Assembly: GCF_014650815.1 (NCBI RefSeq)
Contig: NZ_BMVR01000001.1
Span: forward strand, 372,001-436,000
Direction of reading: 5' to 3'
DNA length: 64,000 nt
From: Streptomyces flavofungini
GTDB lineage: Bacteria; Actinomycetota; Actinomycetes; Streptomycetales; Streptomycetaceae
The position numbers and the translations under genes were made by a program. Of this stretch, positions 17,305 to 26,627 are shown in pieces. The notes beneath the pieces were generated by a model that was not told the DNA's origin, ran no database searches, and saw only the letters and a program-made list of their open reading frames with translations. The first letter of the stretch is position 1. Each line of letters opens with the position of its first letter.

Positions 17305-19340
17305 GGCAGGAGCTGCTCCAGGCCGCCGGTGTACCCCTTGCCGCCGAGGACGAAGTCCCAGTCGCCCCCCGCTCTGCGCCGGAACGAGCCGAGGACCAGG
17401 GCGGTCTCGCCGGAGCGGCCCTCGGAGACCTCGAGCGTGCCGAGTTCGGTGAGCGCCGGATCCAGGAGGCGGATGCGGGCGTCGGTGAAGCCCGACAGGT
17501 CCGCGTGCGGGTTGACCTCGGGGTCGACCGCGGCGACCAGCGCGAGCCGGTCGGCGGCCACGGGCAGGGACTCGAAGGCGACGCGCACCGCGGCCTTGTC
17601 CGGCGGGCTCGCGGTGTGCGCGCGCACCGAGCCGTCCGGGGTCCGGGAGTTGTTGAAGAACACGAAGTGGTCGTCGCTCAGGACGCGGTCGCCCGCGCAG
17701 ACGAGGGCGCAGACGTCCACGGCCACGGTGCCGGACCAGGACATGCCGAGGACGTTGTAGTCCTCCTGGCGCGGGGCGGGGGCCGGGGGCGGCTCGGGGG
17801 CCGCGCCGCCGCGTTCGCCGAGGCGGCCGGTGAGTCCGTGCCGGTGCAGCAGGTCGACCAGTTCGGGGCCCGATATCAGCTCCAGCGGCTTGCCGTTGGC
17901 GAAGGTGTACGAGCCGGGGCCGAAGCCCGACGTGGTGACCAGGACGCCCTTGTTGGCGCCGCAGTCCTGGACGGTGCCGTACAGATCGCGGACGGCCGTC
18001 GGCGGCACGGTGTTGCGGTACCGCTTCACCTGGACGACGATCTTGCCGCCGCGGATCGGGGTGGGGTCGAGCGCGTCGACGTCCACACCGCCGTCGTTCG
18101 AGCGCTGCGTCATCACCGCCTGCATGCCCATGGCCCGGAACAGCTCGGCGACCAGGGACTCGAACACGATCGGGTCCATGTCCCGCAGATCCGGTTCCTC
18201 CCCCGCGCCGGCGCCGCCGTGGCTCGCGACGTGCTGGCCCACGTCGTCCGGCCTGCGCGCGGGCCGCACCGGGGAGAGCTGGTCGGGCCGCGCCGCCAAC
18301 TGCCCGCGGAGGCCGTCGACCAGGCAGCTCACCGGGTCCACCTGCGCCAGGCGGAGGTCGGCGAAGGTGGCCCGCGAGGCCATGACCGTGGCGAGGAAGA
18401 TGTGTGCCCGGACGCCCGTCGCCGGATCGTGGTCGTCGACGAAGGCGTTCAGCGCCACGGATTCGAGCGCGCCGTGCTCGTCCGCCGCGAACAGGTCGTG
18501 CAGCACGAGCAGCACGCACTGGGCGACGACGCCCCGGTACAGCGCCCGGCGCTGGCTCACCGGGCGCGGCGCTTCCTTGTCCTCGTCGGCGTTGATCATG
18601 TAGCGCACCGACTTCGCCTCGGGCACCACGTCGTAGCCCGGGAGTTCCCAGTCGAGCACCAGTTGGCGCGACGCCGGGTCGTAGGCCGCGGAGACCTGCC
18701 GCGGGAAGCCCTCGGGCCAGGCCGTCGAGGAGTACAGCGCGGCCGTGAAGTACTCGACGGCGGCTTCCGCGTCGCCGCTCCGGACGCCCGCGCCGACCTC
18801 GGCGATGCCCGCGTTGTGGCGGCGCACCTCCATCAGGTGACTGGTGACCCAGGCGTCGTACTGGCGCCGCAGTGCCGCCAGTTGCTGCTGCCGCTGGGCC
18901 TCCGCGGCCTGCGCCGCCTGCCAGTCGTACGCGAACCGGGCCCGCGCCTCCGCCTGCGCCTGGGCCCGGCGGCCCGGCGTCCAGCCGCCCTGCGCCTGAT
19001 AGACGTCCGGGTCCGGCATGGGCACCGGCACCGCGAGCTGTCCGGCCGAGAACGGCATGACCTCCTCGGACCGCAGCAGGGCCTGCGCCCGGAAGGCGGG
19101 GGCACGGCAGCCGGCCGCTAACAGCCCTTGCAGGGACTCCACTTGCGCGTCGAGTTCCTGGGTCAGGCGCCGGGCCTCCGCCTGCCGGTACTCGCGGTAG
19201 TCCCGCTCCATCCGGCGCTGCTCGGCACGGGCCCGCCGCTCCTGTTCCCGGCGTTGTCGGGCCTCGGCCTCCAGCTGGCGTTGCTGCTGCCGCTGGACCT
19301 CGGCCCAGACACCGACAAGACCACTTGAGCGACGACTCAT
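17280..19340 (-). CDS. Mrr-type nuclease / TerD-domain fusion protein
   Basis: A 686-residue, apparently cytosolic fusion. Residues 10-75 form a Gln/Arg/Glu-rich coiled coil. A central region (about 170-360) of unknown fold follows. Residues about 380-500 match the Mrr/restriction-endonuclease-like fold: FESLVAELFRAMGM, then SNDGGVDVD near 416 and VVQVKRY near 436, giving the D-(E/Q)xK site intact. Residues about 525-686 are a TerD domain (VDVCALVCAGD, FFNNSRTPDGSV, calcium-binding type acidic residues, RRRAGGDWDFVLGGKGY). TerD proteins belong to tellurite/stress-response systems. A DNA-directed stress or defence role is an inference. The ATG start has GGGGAGGG nine bases upstream. Confidence 0.87.
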   Translation of the reverse strand: MSRRSSGLVGVWAEVQRQQQRQLEAEARQRREQERRARAEQRRMERDYREYRQAEARRLTQELDAQVESLQGLLAAGCRAPAFRAQALLRSEEVMPFSAGQLAVPVPMPDPDVYQAQGGWTPGRRAQAQAEARARFAYDWQAAQAAEAQRQQQLAALRRQYDAWVTSHLMEVRRHNAGIAEVGAGVRSGDAEAAVEYFTAALYSSTAWPEGFPRQVSAAYDPASRQLVLDWELPGYDVVPEAKSVRYMINADEDKEAPRPVSQRRALYRGVVAQCVLLVLHDLFAADEHGALESVALNAFVDDHDPATGVRAHIFLATVMASRATFADLRLAQVDPVSCLVDGLRGQLAARPDQLSPVRPARRPDDVGQHVASHGGAGAGEEPDLRDMDPIVFESLVAELFRAMGMQAVMTQRSNDGGVDVDALDPTPIRGGKIVVQVKRYRNTVPPTAVRDLYGTVQDCGANKGVLVTTSGFGPGSYTFANGKPLELISGPELVDLLHRHGLTGRLGERGGAAPEPPPAPAPRQEDYNVLGMSWSGTVAVDVCALVCAGDRVLSDDHFVFFNNSRTPDGSVRAHTASPPDKAAVRVAFESLPVAADRLALVAAVDPEVNPHADLSGFTDARIRLLDPALTELGTLEVSEGRSGETALVLGSFRRRAGGDWDFVLGGKGYTGGLEQLLPDYGIAVE

Positions 19341-19378
19341 GCGTGCAGGCCCTCCCCAGGACGCCGACCTCTCCCCAA

Positions 19379-19408
19379 AACCGCTGGCCGGCCCTCCAAC
19401 CAGCGGTT
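19379..19408 (-). terminator. Terminator after the TIGR03960 gene
   Basis: A 9-bp inverted repeat (19379-19387 with 19400-19408) is followed on the minus strand by TTTT, about 50 bases past the stop of the radical-SAM gene. Confidence 0.72.
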
Positions 19409-19459
19409 ATGAGATGACTTTAGCCAGCATCCGGCGTCCCGCCCACGTCGCCGGGGGGC

Positions 19460-21397
19460 TCACTTCACGGCGGGCGTCTTCACCGACAGCGGCAGCAACT
19501 TCTTGCCCGTCGGCCCCACTTGGATCTCCGTCTGCATGGCGGGGCAGACACCGCAGTCGAAGCACGGCGTCCAGCGGCAGTCGTCGACCTCGGTCTCGTC
19601 GAGCGCGTCCTGCCAGTCCTCCCAGAGCCAGTCCTTGTCGAGACCGGAGTCCAGGTGGTCCCAGGGCAGCACCTCTTCGTACGTGCGCTCGCGCGTCGTG
19701 TACCAGTCGACGTCCAGGCCCACCTCGGGCAGCGTCTTCTCGGCGCACCGCATCCAGCGCTCGTAGCTGAAGTACTCGCGCCAGCCGTCGAAGCGGCCGC
19801 CGTCCTCGTAGACGGCGCGGATCACGGCGGCGAGACGGCGGTCGCCGCGGGAGAGCAGGCCCTCGACGATGCCGGGCTTGCCGTCGTGGTAGCGGAAGCC
19901 GATGGAGCGGCCGTACTTCTTGTCGCCGCGGATCTTGTCGCGGAGCTTCTCCAGGCGGGCGTCGGTCTCCGCGGCGGAGAGCTGCGGGGCCCACTGGAAC
20001 GGCGTGTGCGGCTTGGGCACGAAGCCGCCGATGGAGACCGTGCAGCGGATGTCGTTGGAGCCGGAGACCTCGCGGCCCTTCTGGATGACGTTCATCGCCA
20101 TGTCGGCGATCTGCAGGACGTCCTCGTCGGTCTCGGTGGGCAGGCCGCACATGAAGTACAGCTTCACCTGGCGCCAGCCGTTGCCGTACGCGGTGGCGAC
20201 GGTGCGGATCAGGTCCTCTTCGGAGACCATCTTGTTGATGACCTTGCGCATGCGCTCACTGCCGCCCTCGGGGGCGAAGGTGAGGCCGGAGCGGCGGCCG
20301 TTGCGGGTCAGCTCGTTGGCGAGGTCGACGTTGAAGGCGTCCACACGGGTGGACGGGAGGGACAGGCCGATCTTGTCCTCCTCGTACCGGTCGGCGAGGC
20401 CCTTGGCGACCTCGGCGATCTCGGTGTGGTCGGCGGAGGACAGGGACAGCAGGCCGACCTCCTCGAAGCCGGTCGCCTTCAGCCCCTTCTCGACCATCTC
20501 GCCGATGCCCGTGATGGAGCGCTCGCGCACCGGGCGGGTGATCATGCCCGCCTGGCAGAAGCGGCAGCCGCGCGTGCAGCCGCGGAAGATCTCCACCGAC
20601 ATCCGCTCGTGCACGGTCTCGGCGAGCGGCACCAGGGGCTGCTTCGGGTAGGGCCACTCGTCGAGGTCCATGACGGTGTGCTTGGACACACGCCACGGGA
20701 CACCGGACTTGTTCGGTACGACACGGCCGATGCGGCCGTCCGGCAGGTACTCCACGTCGTAGAACGCCGGGATGTAGACACTGCCGGTGCGCGCGAGGCG
20801 GAACAGGACCTCTTCGCGGCCGCCGGGGCGGCCCTCAGCCTTCCAGGCGCGGATGATCTCCGTCATGTCGAGCACGGCCTGCTCGCCGTCGCCGATGATC
20901 GCCGCGTCGATGAACTCCGCGATCGGCTCGGGGTTGAACGCGGCATGACCGCCCGCGAGGACGATCGGGTCGTCCAGGCCGCGGTCCTTGGACTCCAGCG
21001 GGATGCCCGCGAGGTCCAGGGCGGTCAGCATGTTCGTGTAGCCCAGCTCCGTGGAGAAGGACAGGCCGAACACGTCGAAGGCCTTCACCGGGCGGTGGGC
21101 GTCCACCGTGAACTGCGGGACCCGGTGCTCGCGCATCAGCGCTTCGAGGTCCGGCCAGACGCTGTACGTGCGCTCGGCGAGGACGCCCGGGCGCTCGTTC
21201 AGTACCTCGTAAAGGATCATGACGCCCTGGTTGGGCAGACCGACCTCGTACGCGTCCGGGTACATGAGGGCCCAGCGGACGTCGCACTCGTCCCACGCCT
21301 TGACGGTGGAGTTGAGCTCACCGCCCACGTACTGGATCGGCTTCTGCACATGCGGGAGCAGGGCTTCGAGCTGCGGGAAAACCGACTCGACAGACAT
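19460..21397 (-). CDS. TIGR03960-type B12-binding-like radical-SAM protein
   Basis: A 645-residue protein. The N-terminal 200 residues look like a B12-binding-type domain (ALMYPDAYEVGLPNQG, LAGGHAAFNPEP). The radical-SAM cluster motif CTRGCRFC lies near residue 276, and a cysteine-rich C-terminus reads CRWTPCFDCGVCPAM, which may bind a second cluster. The full TIGR03960 architecture is present. In many bacteria this protein is fused or adjacent to the TIGR03936 type; here they are separated by two unrelated genes. The reaction is unknown. The frame starts at ATG with a weak GAAGG site. Confidence 0.9.
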   Translation of the reverse strand: MSVESVFPQLEALLPHVQKPIQYVGGELNSTVKAWDECDVRWALMYPDAYEVGLPNQGVMILYEVLNERPGVLAERTYSVWPDLEALMREHRVPQFTVDAHRPVKAFDVFGLSFSTELGYTNMLTALDLAGIPLESKDRGLDDPIVLAGGHAAFNPEPIAEFIDAAIIGDGEQAVLDMTEIIRAWKAEGRPGGREEVLFRLARTGSVYIPAFYDVEYLPDGRIGRVVPNKSGVPWRVSKHTVMDLDEWPYPKQPLVPLAETVHERMSVEIFRGCTRGCRFCQAGMITRPVRERSITGIGEMVEKGLKATGFEEVGLLSLSSADHTEIAEVAKGLADRYEEDKIGLSLPSTRVDAFNVDLANELTRNGRRSGLTFAPEGGSERMRKVINKMVSEEDLIRTVATAYGNGWRQVKLYFMCGLPTETDEDVLQIADMAMNVIQKGREVSGSNDIRCTVSIGGFVPKPHTPFQWAPQLSAAETDARLEKLRDKIRGDKKYGRSIGFRYHDGKPGIVEGLLSRGDRRLAAVIRAVYEDGGRFDGWREYFSYERWMRCAEKTLPEVGLDVDWYTTRERTYEEVLPWDHLDSGLDKDWLWEDWQDALDETEVDDCRWTPCFDCGVCPAMQTEIQVGPTGKKLLPLSVKTPAVK

Positions 21398-21492
21398 CGC
21401 TGGACCTTCGTGAGCTGACAGGGGTGACCCTCAAGCCTAACGTGGCCCGGACCCGTCCCCGTACCCCGATCGGCCGACCCCCGCGCCCGGCG

Positions 21493-23052
21493 CTAGCCGC
21501 CGAGCGCCGCCCGCGCCTTCGGCCGCGACGCGCGCTCCCACACGCCCACCAGCTCCCGCTCCCGGGCCGCCGCGGCCGCCTCCTCGCGGCCGTACAGCAG
21601 CCCCCACACGAACGCCGACTCGCCCGCCCCGTGCGCCTGGATCGCCAGGTCGCGCAGGGCCTCGCGGGCCACCACGGAGTCCTGGTGGTCGCCGAGGACC
21701 TTCTGCACGGCCTTCATCCCCTTGGCGAAGCGGGCCGCGGGGTCGCCGAGGGCGGGGGTCGCCGCCTCCCCCGCGTACCTGGCCCGCTTCGCCGCCTTGC
21801 GGGCCTCGTGCATCGCCAGGTCCCGGTCCGTGCCGGGGGGCACGGCGAGCGCGTGGTCCACGCGGGTCGCGAGGCGGTCGTAGTCCTTCAGGACCGCCGT
21901 GGGCAGGGCCTCGGCGGCGGGGGTCCGCGCGGTCTTGCGGAGCGGAGGGTCGGCCAGGAGGGCGTCCAGGCCGTCGAGCAGGGCCAGGTAGCGCCTGCTG
22001 TCGAGCACGGCGACCGTCTTGCGGCGCGAGCCCGCGTGGCCCGCCGCCGTCCACCGGCGCAGTCTGCCGCGGACCGGGCCCAGGAGGAGGGTGCGGGGGA
22101 TGTCCGTCAGGGCGGCCGTCAGGCGTTCGGTGAGGACCTCTCGGTCGCGGTCCACGCCCAGCTCGGCCGCCAGCCACTTCAGCTCCTCGCCGATCGGGTC
22201 CGTGACCGCGCGGTCGAGGATCTTGCTGTACGTCTTGAAGGCGCTGCGGGTCCTGCGGGTCGCCACCCGCATCTGGTGGACGGAGTCGGGGAGGTCCTGG
22301 CGGACCGCGGGGTCGAGGTCGACCAGGGCGTTTCGCTGCTCGCGGAGGTAGGCGAGGACTTGGGTGCCCGCTGCGTCGGGGTTCAGCTGGGGCTCGGGCT
22401 GCTCGCCGGGACGACTGCCCACAGCGGCAAGGGGCTCCTTCGCCGCCGTCTCGGCCAGGGCCCGTGCCAGCTTCGACTTGGACGTCGACCTGCGTACGCC
22501 CGCCTTGCGGAGTCTCTTCTCCACCTTGTCCAGGAGGTGGGGGTCGCCGTTCGGGGCCAGTTCCACCTCGATCTCCGACCAGGACGCGGTGGCCGTGGTG
22601 CCGTCCAGGCGGTCGGCGCGGACGGCGTCGACGCTGAGCTCGGCGAGGAGGGTGCCGTCGGTGTCGACGAGGTGACGCAGGTCGCGGGCGGAACGGAGGC
22701 GGACGACCGGGGTGAGGGGCGCCTCGCGGACGCGGGAGCGGACCAGGCCGAGGAGGGCGCGGGGGACGTCGTCGGACAGGGGGGCGTGCACCTCGTCGCG
22801 GGCGCCCTCGATCTCGGGCACGGGGAGTTTCAGGTGCCAGCCCGCGTCGTGGCCGCCGGTGCGGCGGCGCAGCGTGATGGCGGCCGCCGCGAGGCGCTGG
22901 TCGGCGGTGTCGTAGTAGACCGCGTCCAGGTCGGCGACGCCCTTGTCGAGGACGTCGGCCACCCCGGCGACTCCCCTGAGGTCGGGGAGCCCACCGGGGG
23001 CGTCGGCGTCGTACTTCCGCTCGATCTCACGCTCGCGCTTCGTGTCCGCCAT
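21493..23052 (-). CDS. CYTH and CHAD domain protein
   Basis: A 519-residue protein. The CYTH domain (about 5-200) has the EREIERKY signature that binds triphosphates and divalent metal. The CHAD domain (about 235-510) is helical, with conserved histidines (SVHQMRVATRRTRSAFK, AMHEARKAAKRARYAGE) suited to binding polyphosphate. Such fusions are thought to act on polyphosphate or a related triphosphate. It lies 46 bases from the rodA stop, on the same strand, but looks functionally independent of the wall genes. Confidence 0.92.
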   Translation of the reverse strand: MADTKREREIERKYDADAPGGLPDLRGVAGVADVLDKGVADLDAVYYDTADQRLAAAAITLRRRTGGHDAGWHLKLPVPEIEGARDEVHAPLSDDVPRALLGLVRSRVREAPLTPVVRLRSARDLRHLVDTDGTLLAELSVDAVRADRLDGTTATASWSEIEVELAPNGDPHLLDKVEKRLRKAGVRRSTSKSKLARALAETAAKEPLAAVGSRPGEQPEPQLNPDAAGTQVLAYLREQRNALVDLDPAVRQDLPDSVHQMRVATRRTRSAFKTYSKILDRAVTDPIGEELKWLAAELGVDRDREVLTERLTAALTDIPRTLLLGPVRGRLRRWTAAGHAGSRRKTVAVLDSRRYLALLDGLDALLADPPLRKTARTPAAEALPTAVLKDYDRLATRVDHALAVPPGTDRDLAMHEARKAAKRARYAGEAATPALGDPAARFAKGMKAVQKVLGDHQDSVVAREALRDLAIQAHGAGESAFVWGLLYGREEAAAAARERELVGVWERASRPKARAALGG

Positions 23053-23098
23053 GAACCGAATCTAGACGCGATCGGCCGTCTTGGGCAGACCCCGGCCG

Positions 23099-24295
23099 CT
23101 ATGCCGAGAGCGGTCTTTCCACCTTGATCGACTGGAGTAGGCCCACGGCCAGCCAGACCGCGAACATGGAGGTGCCACCGTAGGACACGAACGGCAGGGG
23201 CAGACCGGCGACGGGCATGATGCCGAGGGTCATGCCGATGTTCTCGAAGGCCTGGAAGGCGAACCAGGCGATGATCCCGGCGGCGACGACGGTGCCGTAC
23301 AGCTCGGTGGTCTCGCGGGCGATGCGGCAGGCGCGCCAGAGGACGACGCCGAGGAGCAGCAGGATGGCGCCCGCGCCGACGAAGCCCAGTTCCTCGCCGG
23401 CGACGGTGAAGACGAAGTCCGTCTGCTGTTCGGGGACGAACTGGCCGGTGGTCTGGGAGCCCTTGGTGAGGCCGGTGCCGGTGAGGCCGCCGGAGCCGAT
23501 CGCGATGCGGGCCTGGTTGGTGTTGTAGCCGACGCCCGCCGGGTCGAGGGCGGGGTTGGCGAAGGCCGCGAAGCGGGCGATCTGGTAGTCGTCGAGGACG
23601 CCGAGCTGCCAGATGGCGACGCCGCCGAGGGCGCCCGTGCCGAGCAGGCCGAAGACCCAGCGGTTGGAGGCGCCGGAGGCGAGCAGCACACCGAGCACGA
23701 TCATCACCATGACCATGACCGAGCCGAGGTCCGGCATGAGCAGGACGATCAGTATCGGGACGGTGGCGAGGCCGAGGGCCTGCAGCACCGTGCGGTGGTC
23801 GGGGCGGTCCTTGTCGCCCGCGTCGACGCGGGCCGCGAGGAGCATCGCCATGCCCAGGATGATGGTGATCTTGACGAACTCGGAGGGCTGCAGCGAGAAC
23901 CCGGCCACCACGATCCAGGCGTGGGCGCCGTTGATGGTCGCGCCGAGCGGGGTGAGCACGAGCAGCACCATGAAGACCGAGATGCCGTAGAGGATCGGCA
24001 CGGCCGTGCGCAGGTTGCGGTGACCGAGCCAGACCGTGGCGGTCATCAGGGCCAGGCCGATGCCGATGTTCACGACGTGCTTGATCAGGAAGGCGTACGG
24101 GTCGTCGCCGACGAGTTCCGTGCGGTTGCGGGTCGCCGAGTAGACGAGCGCGGAGCCGATCACGGAGAGCGCGAGGGCGGCGAGCAGCATCACCCAGTCG
24201 AGCCTGCGCAGTATCGAGTCGCGGGCGAACAGGCGGGAGAGCGTGGAGCGTTCGGGGCCGTAGCCCGAGACGGAGAAGCCACCGTTCATGGTCAT
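23099..24295 (-). CDS. rodA: RodA/FtsW-family SEDS glycosyltransferase
   Basis: A 398-residue polytopic membrane protein of the SEDS family, which polymerises lipid II into glycan strands with a class B PBP. About ten membrane spans are visible. Conserved SEDS motifs include FSLQPSEFVKI, AGEELGFVGA and the C-terminal GLPLPFVSYGGTSM. It follows mrdA, its transpeptidase partner, with a gap of about 50 bases. Two ATG starts (24295 and 24289) are possible; neither has a strong ribosome site. From memory, SEDS genes at this locus in Streptomyces function in spore wall synthesis. Confidence 0.94.
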   Translation of the reverse strand: MTMNGGFSVSGYGPERSTLSRLFARDSILRRLDWVMLLAALALSVIGSALVYSATRNRTELVGDDPYAFLIKHVVNIGIGLALMTATVWLGHRNLRTAVPILYGISVFMVLLVLTPLGATINGAHAWIVVAGFSLQPSEFVKITIILGMAMLLAARVDAGDKDRPDHRTVLQALGLATVPILIVLLMPDLGSVMVMVMIVLGVLLASGASNRWVFGLLGTGALGGVAIWQLGVLDDYQIARFAAFANPALDPAGVGYNTNQARIAIGSGGLTGTGLTKGSQTTGQFVPEQQTDFVFTVAGEELGFVGAGAILLLLGVVLWRACRIARETTELYGTVVAAGIIAWFAFQAFENIGMTLGIMPVAGLPLPFVSYGGTSMFAVWLAVGLLQSIKVERPLSA

Positions 24296-24348
24296 GGGCG
24301 CGGCCCATTCGTCGGAAGGGCGGTGGTGGGAGACGGGTGGGCCATGGA

Positions 24349-26523
24349 CTAGTCACGCCTCCCGGCGGCCGGGGGCCCGGCCAGTTGGGTCTGCTCGTTC
24401 GGCGGCTTGGGCTTGCCGGGCTTGAACGGCTTGATCTTCGGGGCGTCGATGGAGCCGTCGGCCTCGATCTTGGGCAGGGACTTCTGCGGCTCGGGCAGCA
24501 GGGCCTTCTTCAGGTCCTGGTTGCCGCTGTCGTCCAGGCCGTAGATGGCGTCGTAGATCTTGCGGACGGCGGGCCCGGAGGCGCCGGAGCCGGTACCGCC
24601 CTGGGAGATCGTCATCACGATCGAGTAGTCCTTGGTGTACGTGGCGAACCACGACGTCGTCTGCTTGCCGTAGACCTCGGCGGTACCCGTCTTGGCGTGC
24701 ATCGGGATCTTGTCCTGGGGCCAGCCGCCGAAGCGCCAGGCGGCGGTTCCCTTGGTCGCGACGTCCGCGAGGGCACCGTCTATGTCCTTGCGCAGCGCCG
24801 CGTCCATGGGCAGCTTGCCGTGGGACTCGGGCTTGATCTCCTCGACGCGCTTGCCGTCGCCGCTGATGATCGCCTTGCCGACGGTCGGGTTGTACATGGT
24901 GCCGCCGTTGGCGATGGCCGAGTAGATGGTGGCCATCTGGATCGGCGTGACGAGGGTGTCGCCCTGGCCGATGGAGTAGTTGACGGAGTCACCGGCGCGC
25001 ATCTTCATGCCTTCGAGGCAGTTCTCGTAGGCGATGCGCTCGGCGTACTCGCCGTCCTTCTTGCCCTGCTTGCACCAGGCGTCCTTGTTGGCACCCCAGT
25101 AGTCCTTCTTCCACTGGCGGTCCGGGACGCGGCCGCTGACCTCGTTGGGCAGGTCGACGCCGGTCTCCTTGCCGAGGCCGAACTGGTGGGCGGTCTTGTA
25201 GAACCAGTCCTTGGCGTCCGTCTTCGGCTTGTTGCCGCCGTCCTTGCGCCATTCGTCGTGCGACAGCTTGTAGTAGACGGTGTCGCAGGACACCTCCAGG
25301 GCCTGGCCGAGGGAGATGGAGCCGTGGCCCTGGGACTCGAAGTTCTTGAAGACCTGGCCGCCGATGGAGTACGAGCTGGGGCACGGGTAGCGGCCGTTGA
25401 ACTCGTAGCCCGCGTTGACGGCGGCGGTGGTCGGGATGACCTTGAAGATCGAGCCGGGGGCGGCCTGGCCCTGGATGGCCCGGTTCAGCAGCGGGTAGTT
25501 GGACTTCTTGCCGGTGAGGCGGGTGTAGTCCTTGCCGGAGATGCCGCCGACCCAGGCGTTCGGGTCGTAGGTGGGGTTGGAGGCCATGGAGACGATGCGC
25601 CCGGTCTTGTTCTCCATGACGACGACGGCGCCCGCGTCGGCCTTGTAGTTCTCGCCGGTGTTGTCGTCGAACTCGTCCCGGGCCTTCTTCATCGCGTCGT
25701 TCAGCCAGTACTCGGACACGGCCTGCACGCGCGCGTCGATGCTGGTGACGACGTTGGAGCCGGGCTCGGCGCGGTCGGAGTCGGCCTTCCCTATCACCCG
25801 GCCGAGGTTGTCGACCTCGTAGCGGGTGACGCCGGCCTTGCCGCGCAGCTGCTTGTCGTAGGTGCGCTCGAGACCGGAGCGGCCGACCTGGTCGGAGCGC
25901 AGGTAGGGCGAGTCGGAGTCCTTGGCCTTGTTGATCTCGTCGTCGGTGACGGGCGAGAGGTAGCCGAGGACCTGCGCGGTGTTGGACTTGCCGGGCGCGG
26001 GGTAGCGGCGCACGGCGGTGGGCTCGGCGGTGATGCCGGGGAAGTCCTCGGAGCGCTCCCGGATCTGCAGGGCCTGCTTGGGCGTGGCCTCGTCGGTGAT
26101 CGGGATGGGCTGGTACGGCGAGCCGTTCCAGCAGGGCTGGGGGGTCTTGGAGTCGCAGAGGCGGACCTTGTCGGCGACGTCCTTGGGGGTCATGTCGAGG
26201 ACCCCGGCGAGCTTGTCGAGGACGGCCTTGCCGTCGTCCGGCATCTTCATCAGGTCCGTGCGGGACGCGGAGACGACGAGGCGGGTCTGGTTGTCGGCGA
26301 TGGGCACGCCGCGGGCGTCGAGGATCGCGCCGCGCACGGCGGGCTGGACGACCTGCTGGACGTGGTTGCCGGAGGCCTCCTCGGCGTACTCGGCACCGTT
26401 GCGGACCTGGAGGTACCACAGGCGGCCGCCGAGGGTGAGGAGCAGCGAGACGACGAGGATCTGGATGATGACGAGACGGATCTGGACGCGCGGGGTGCGG
26501 CCCGTCTCCGGGATGTTGGTCAC
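24349..26523 (-). CDS. mrdA: Penicillin-binding protein 2 (class B transpeptidase)
   Basis: A 724-residue bitopic membrane protein cross-linking peptidoglycan in the rod/spore wall complex. One N-terminal membrane span (residues 14-36), a PBP dimerisation domain, and a transpeptidase domain with SIFK (after AAPG, near residue 356) and KTGTAE (near 609). A long insert in the transpeptidase part (about 430-500) carries two cysteines that could pair. A Pro/Lys tail follows. The GTG start at 26523 has GGGGAGGA upstream and overlaps the stop of a possible 35-codon reading frame. Confidence 0.95.
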   Translation of the reverse strand: MTNIPETGRTPRVQIRLVIIQILVVSLLLTLGGRLWYLQVRNGAEYAEEASGNHVQQVVQPAVRGAILDARGVPIADNQTRLVVSASRTDLMKMPDDGKAVLDKLAGVLDMTPKDVADKVRLCDSKTPQPCWNGSPYQPIPITDEATPKQALQIRERSEDFPGITAEPTAVRRYPAPGKSNTAQVLGYLSPVTDDEINKAKDSDSPYLRSDQVGRSGLERTYDKQLRGKAGVTRYEVDNLGRVIGKADSDRAEPGSNVVTSIDARVQAVSEYWLNDAMKKARDEFDDNTGENYKADAGAVVVMENKTGRIVSMASNPTYDPNAWVGGISGKDYTRLTGKKSNYPLLNRAIQGQAAPGSIFKVIPTTAAVNAGYEFNGRYPCPSSYSIGGQVFKNFESQGHGSISLGQALEVSCDTVYYKLSHDEWRKDGGNKPKTDAKDWFYKTAHQFGLGKETGVDLPNEVSGRVPDRQWKKDYWGANKDAWCKQGKKDGEYAERIAYENCLEGMKMRAGDSVNYSIGQGDTLVTPIQMATIYSAIANGGTMYNPTVGKAIISGDGKRVEEIKPESHGKLPMDAALRKDIDGALADVATKGTAAWRFGGWPQDKIPMHAKTGTAEVYGKQTTSWFATYTKDYSIVMTISQGGTGSGASGPAVRKIYDAIYGLDDSGNQDLKKALLPEPQKSLPKIEADGSIDAPKIKPFKPGKPKPPNEQTQLAGPPAAGRRD

Positions 26524-26627
26524 TGCTGCACTCCTCCCCTGGTGACTGCCGTGCCGGCCGCCCTGGTCACCGCTCCCCCGGTGCCGGGCGCCGTCGGCCG
26601 TGCGTACGTCGGCTGCTGCGCGCTCAT
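26520..26627 (-). CDS. Possible 35-residue small protein between mreD and mrdA
   Basis: An open frame coding MSAQQPTYARPTAPGTGG and a further 17 residues. Its ATG overlaps the mreD stop (ATGA) and its TGA overlaps the mrdA GTG start (GTGA), so it is coupled at both ends. About nine tenths of its codons end in G or C. It may be translated to couple mrdA to mreD, or may simply be a spacer that happens to be open. The product is Pro/Thr/Gln-rich with no known domain. Confidence 0.35.
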   Translation of the reverse strand: MSAQQPTYARPTAPGTGGAVTRAAGTAVTRGGVQQ

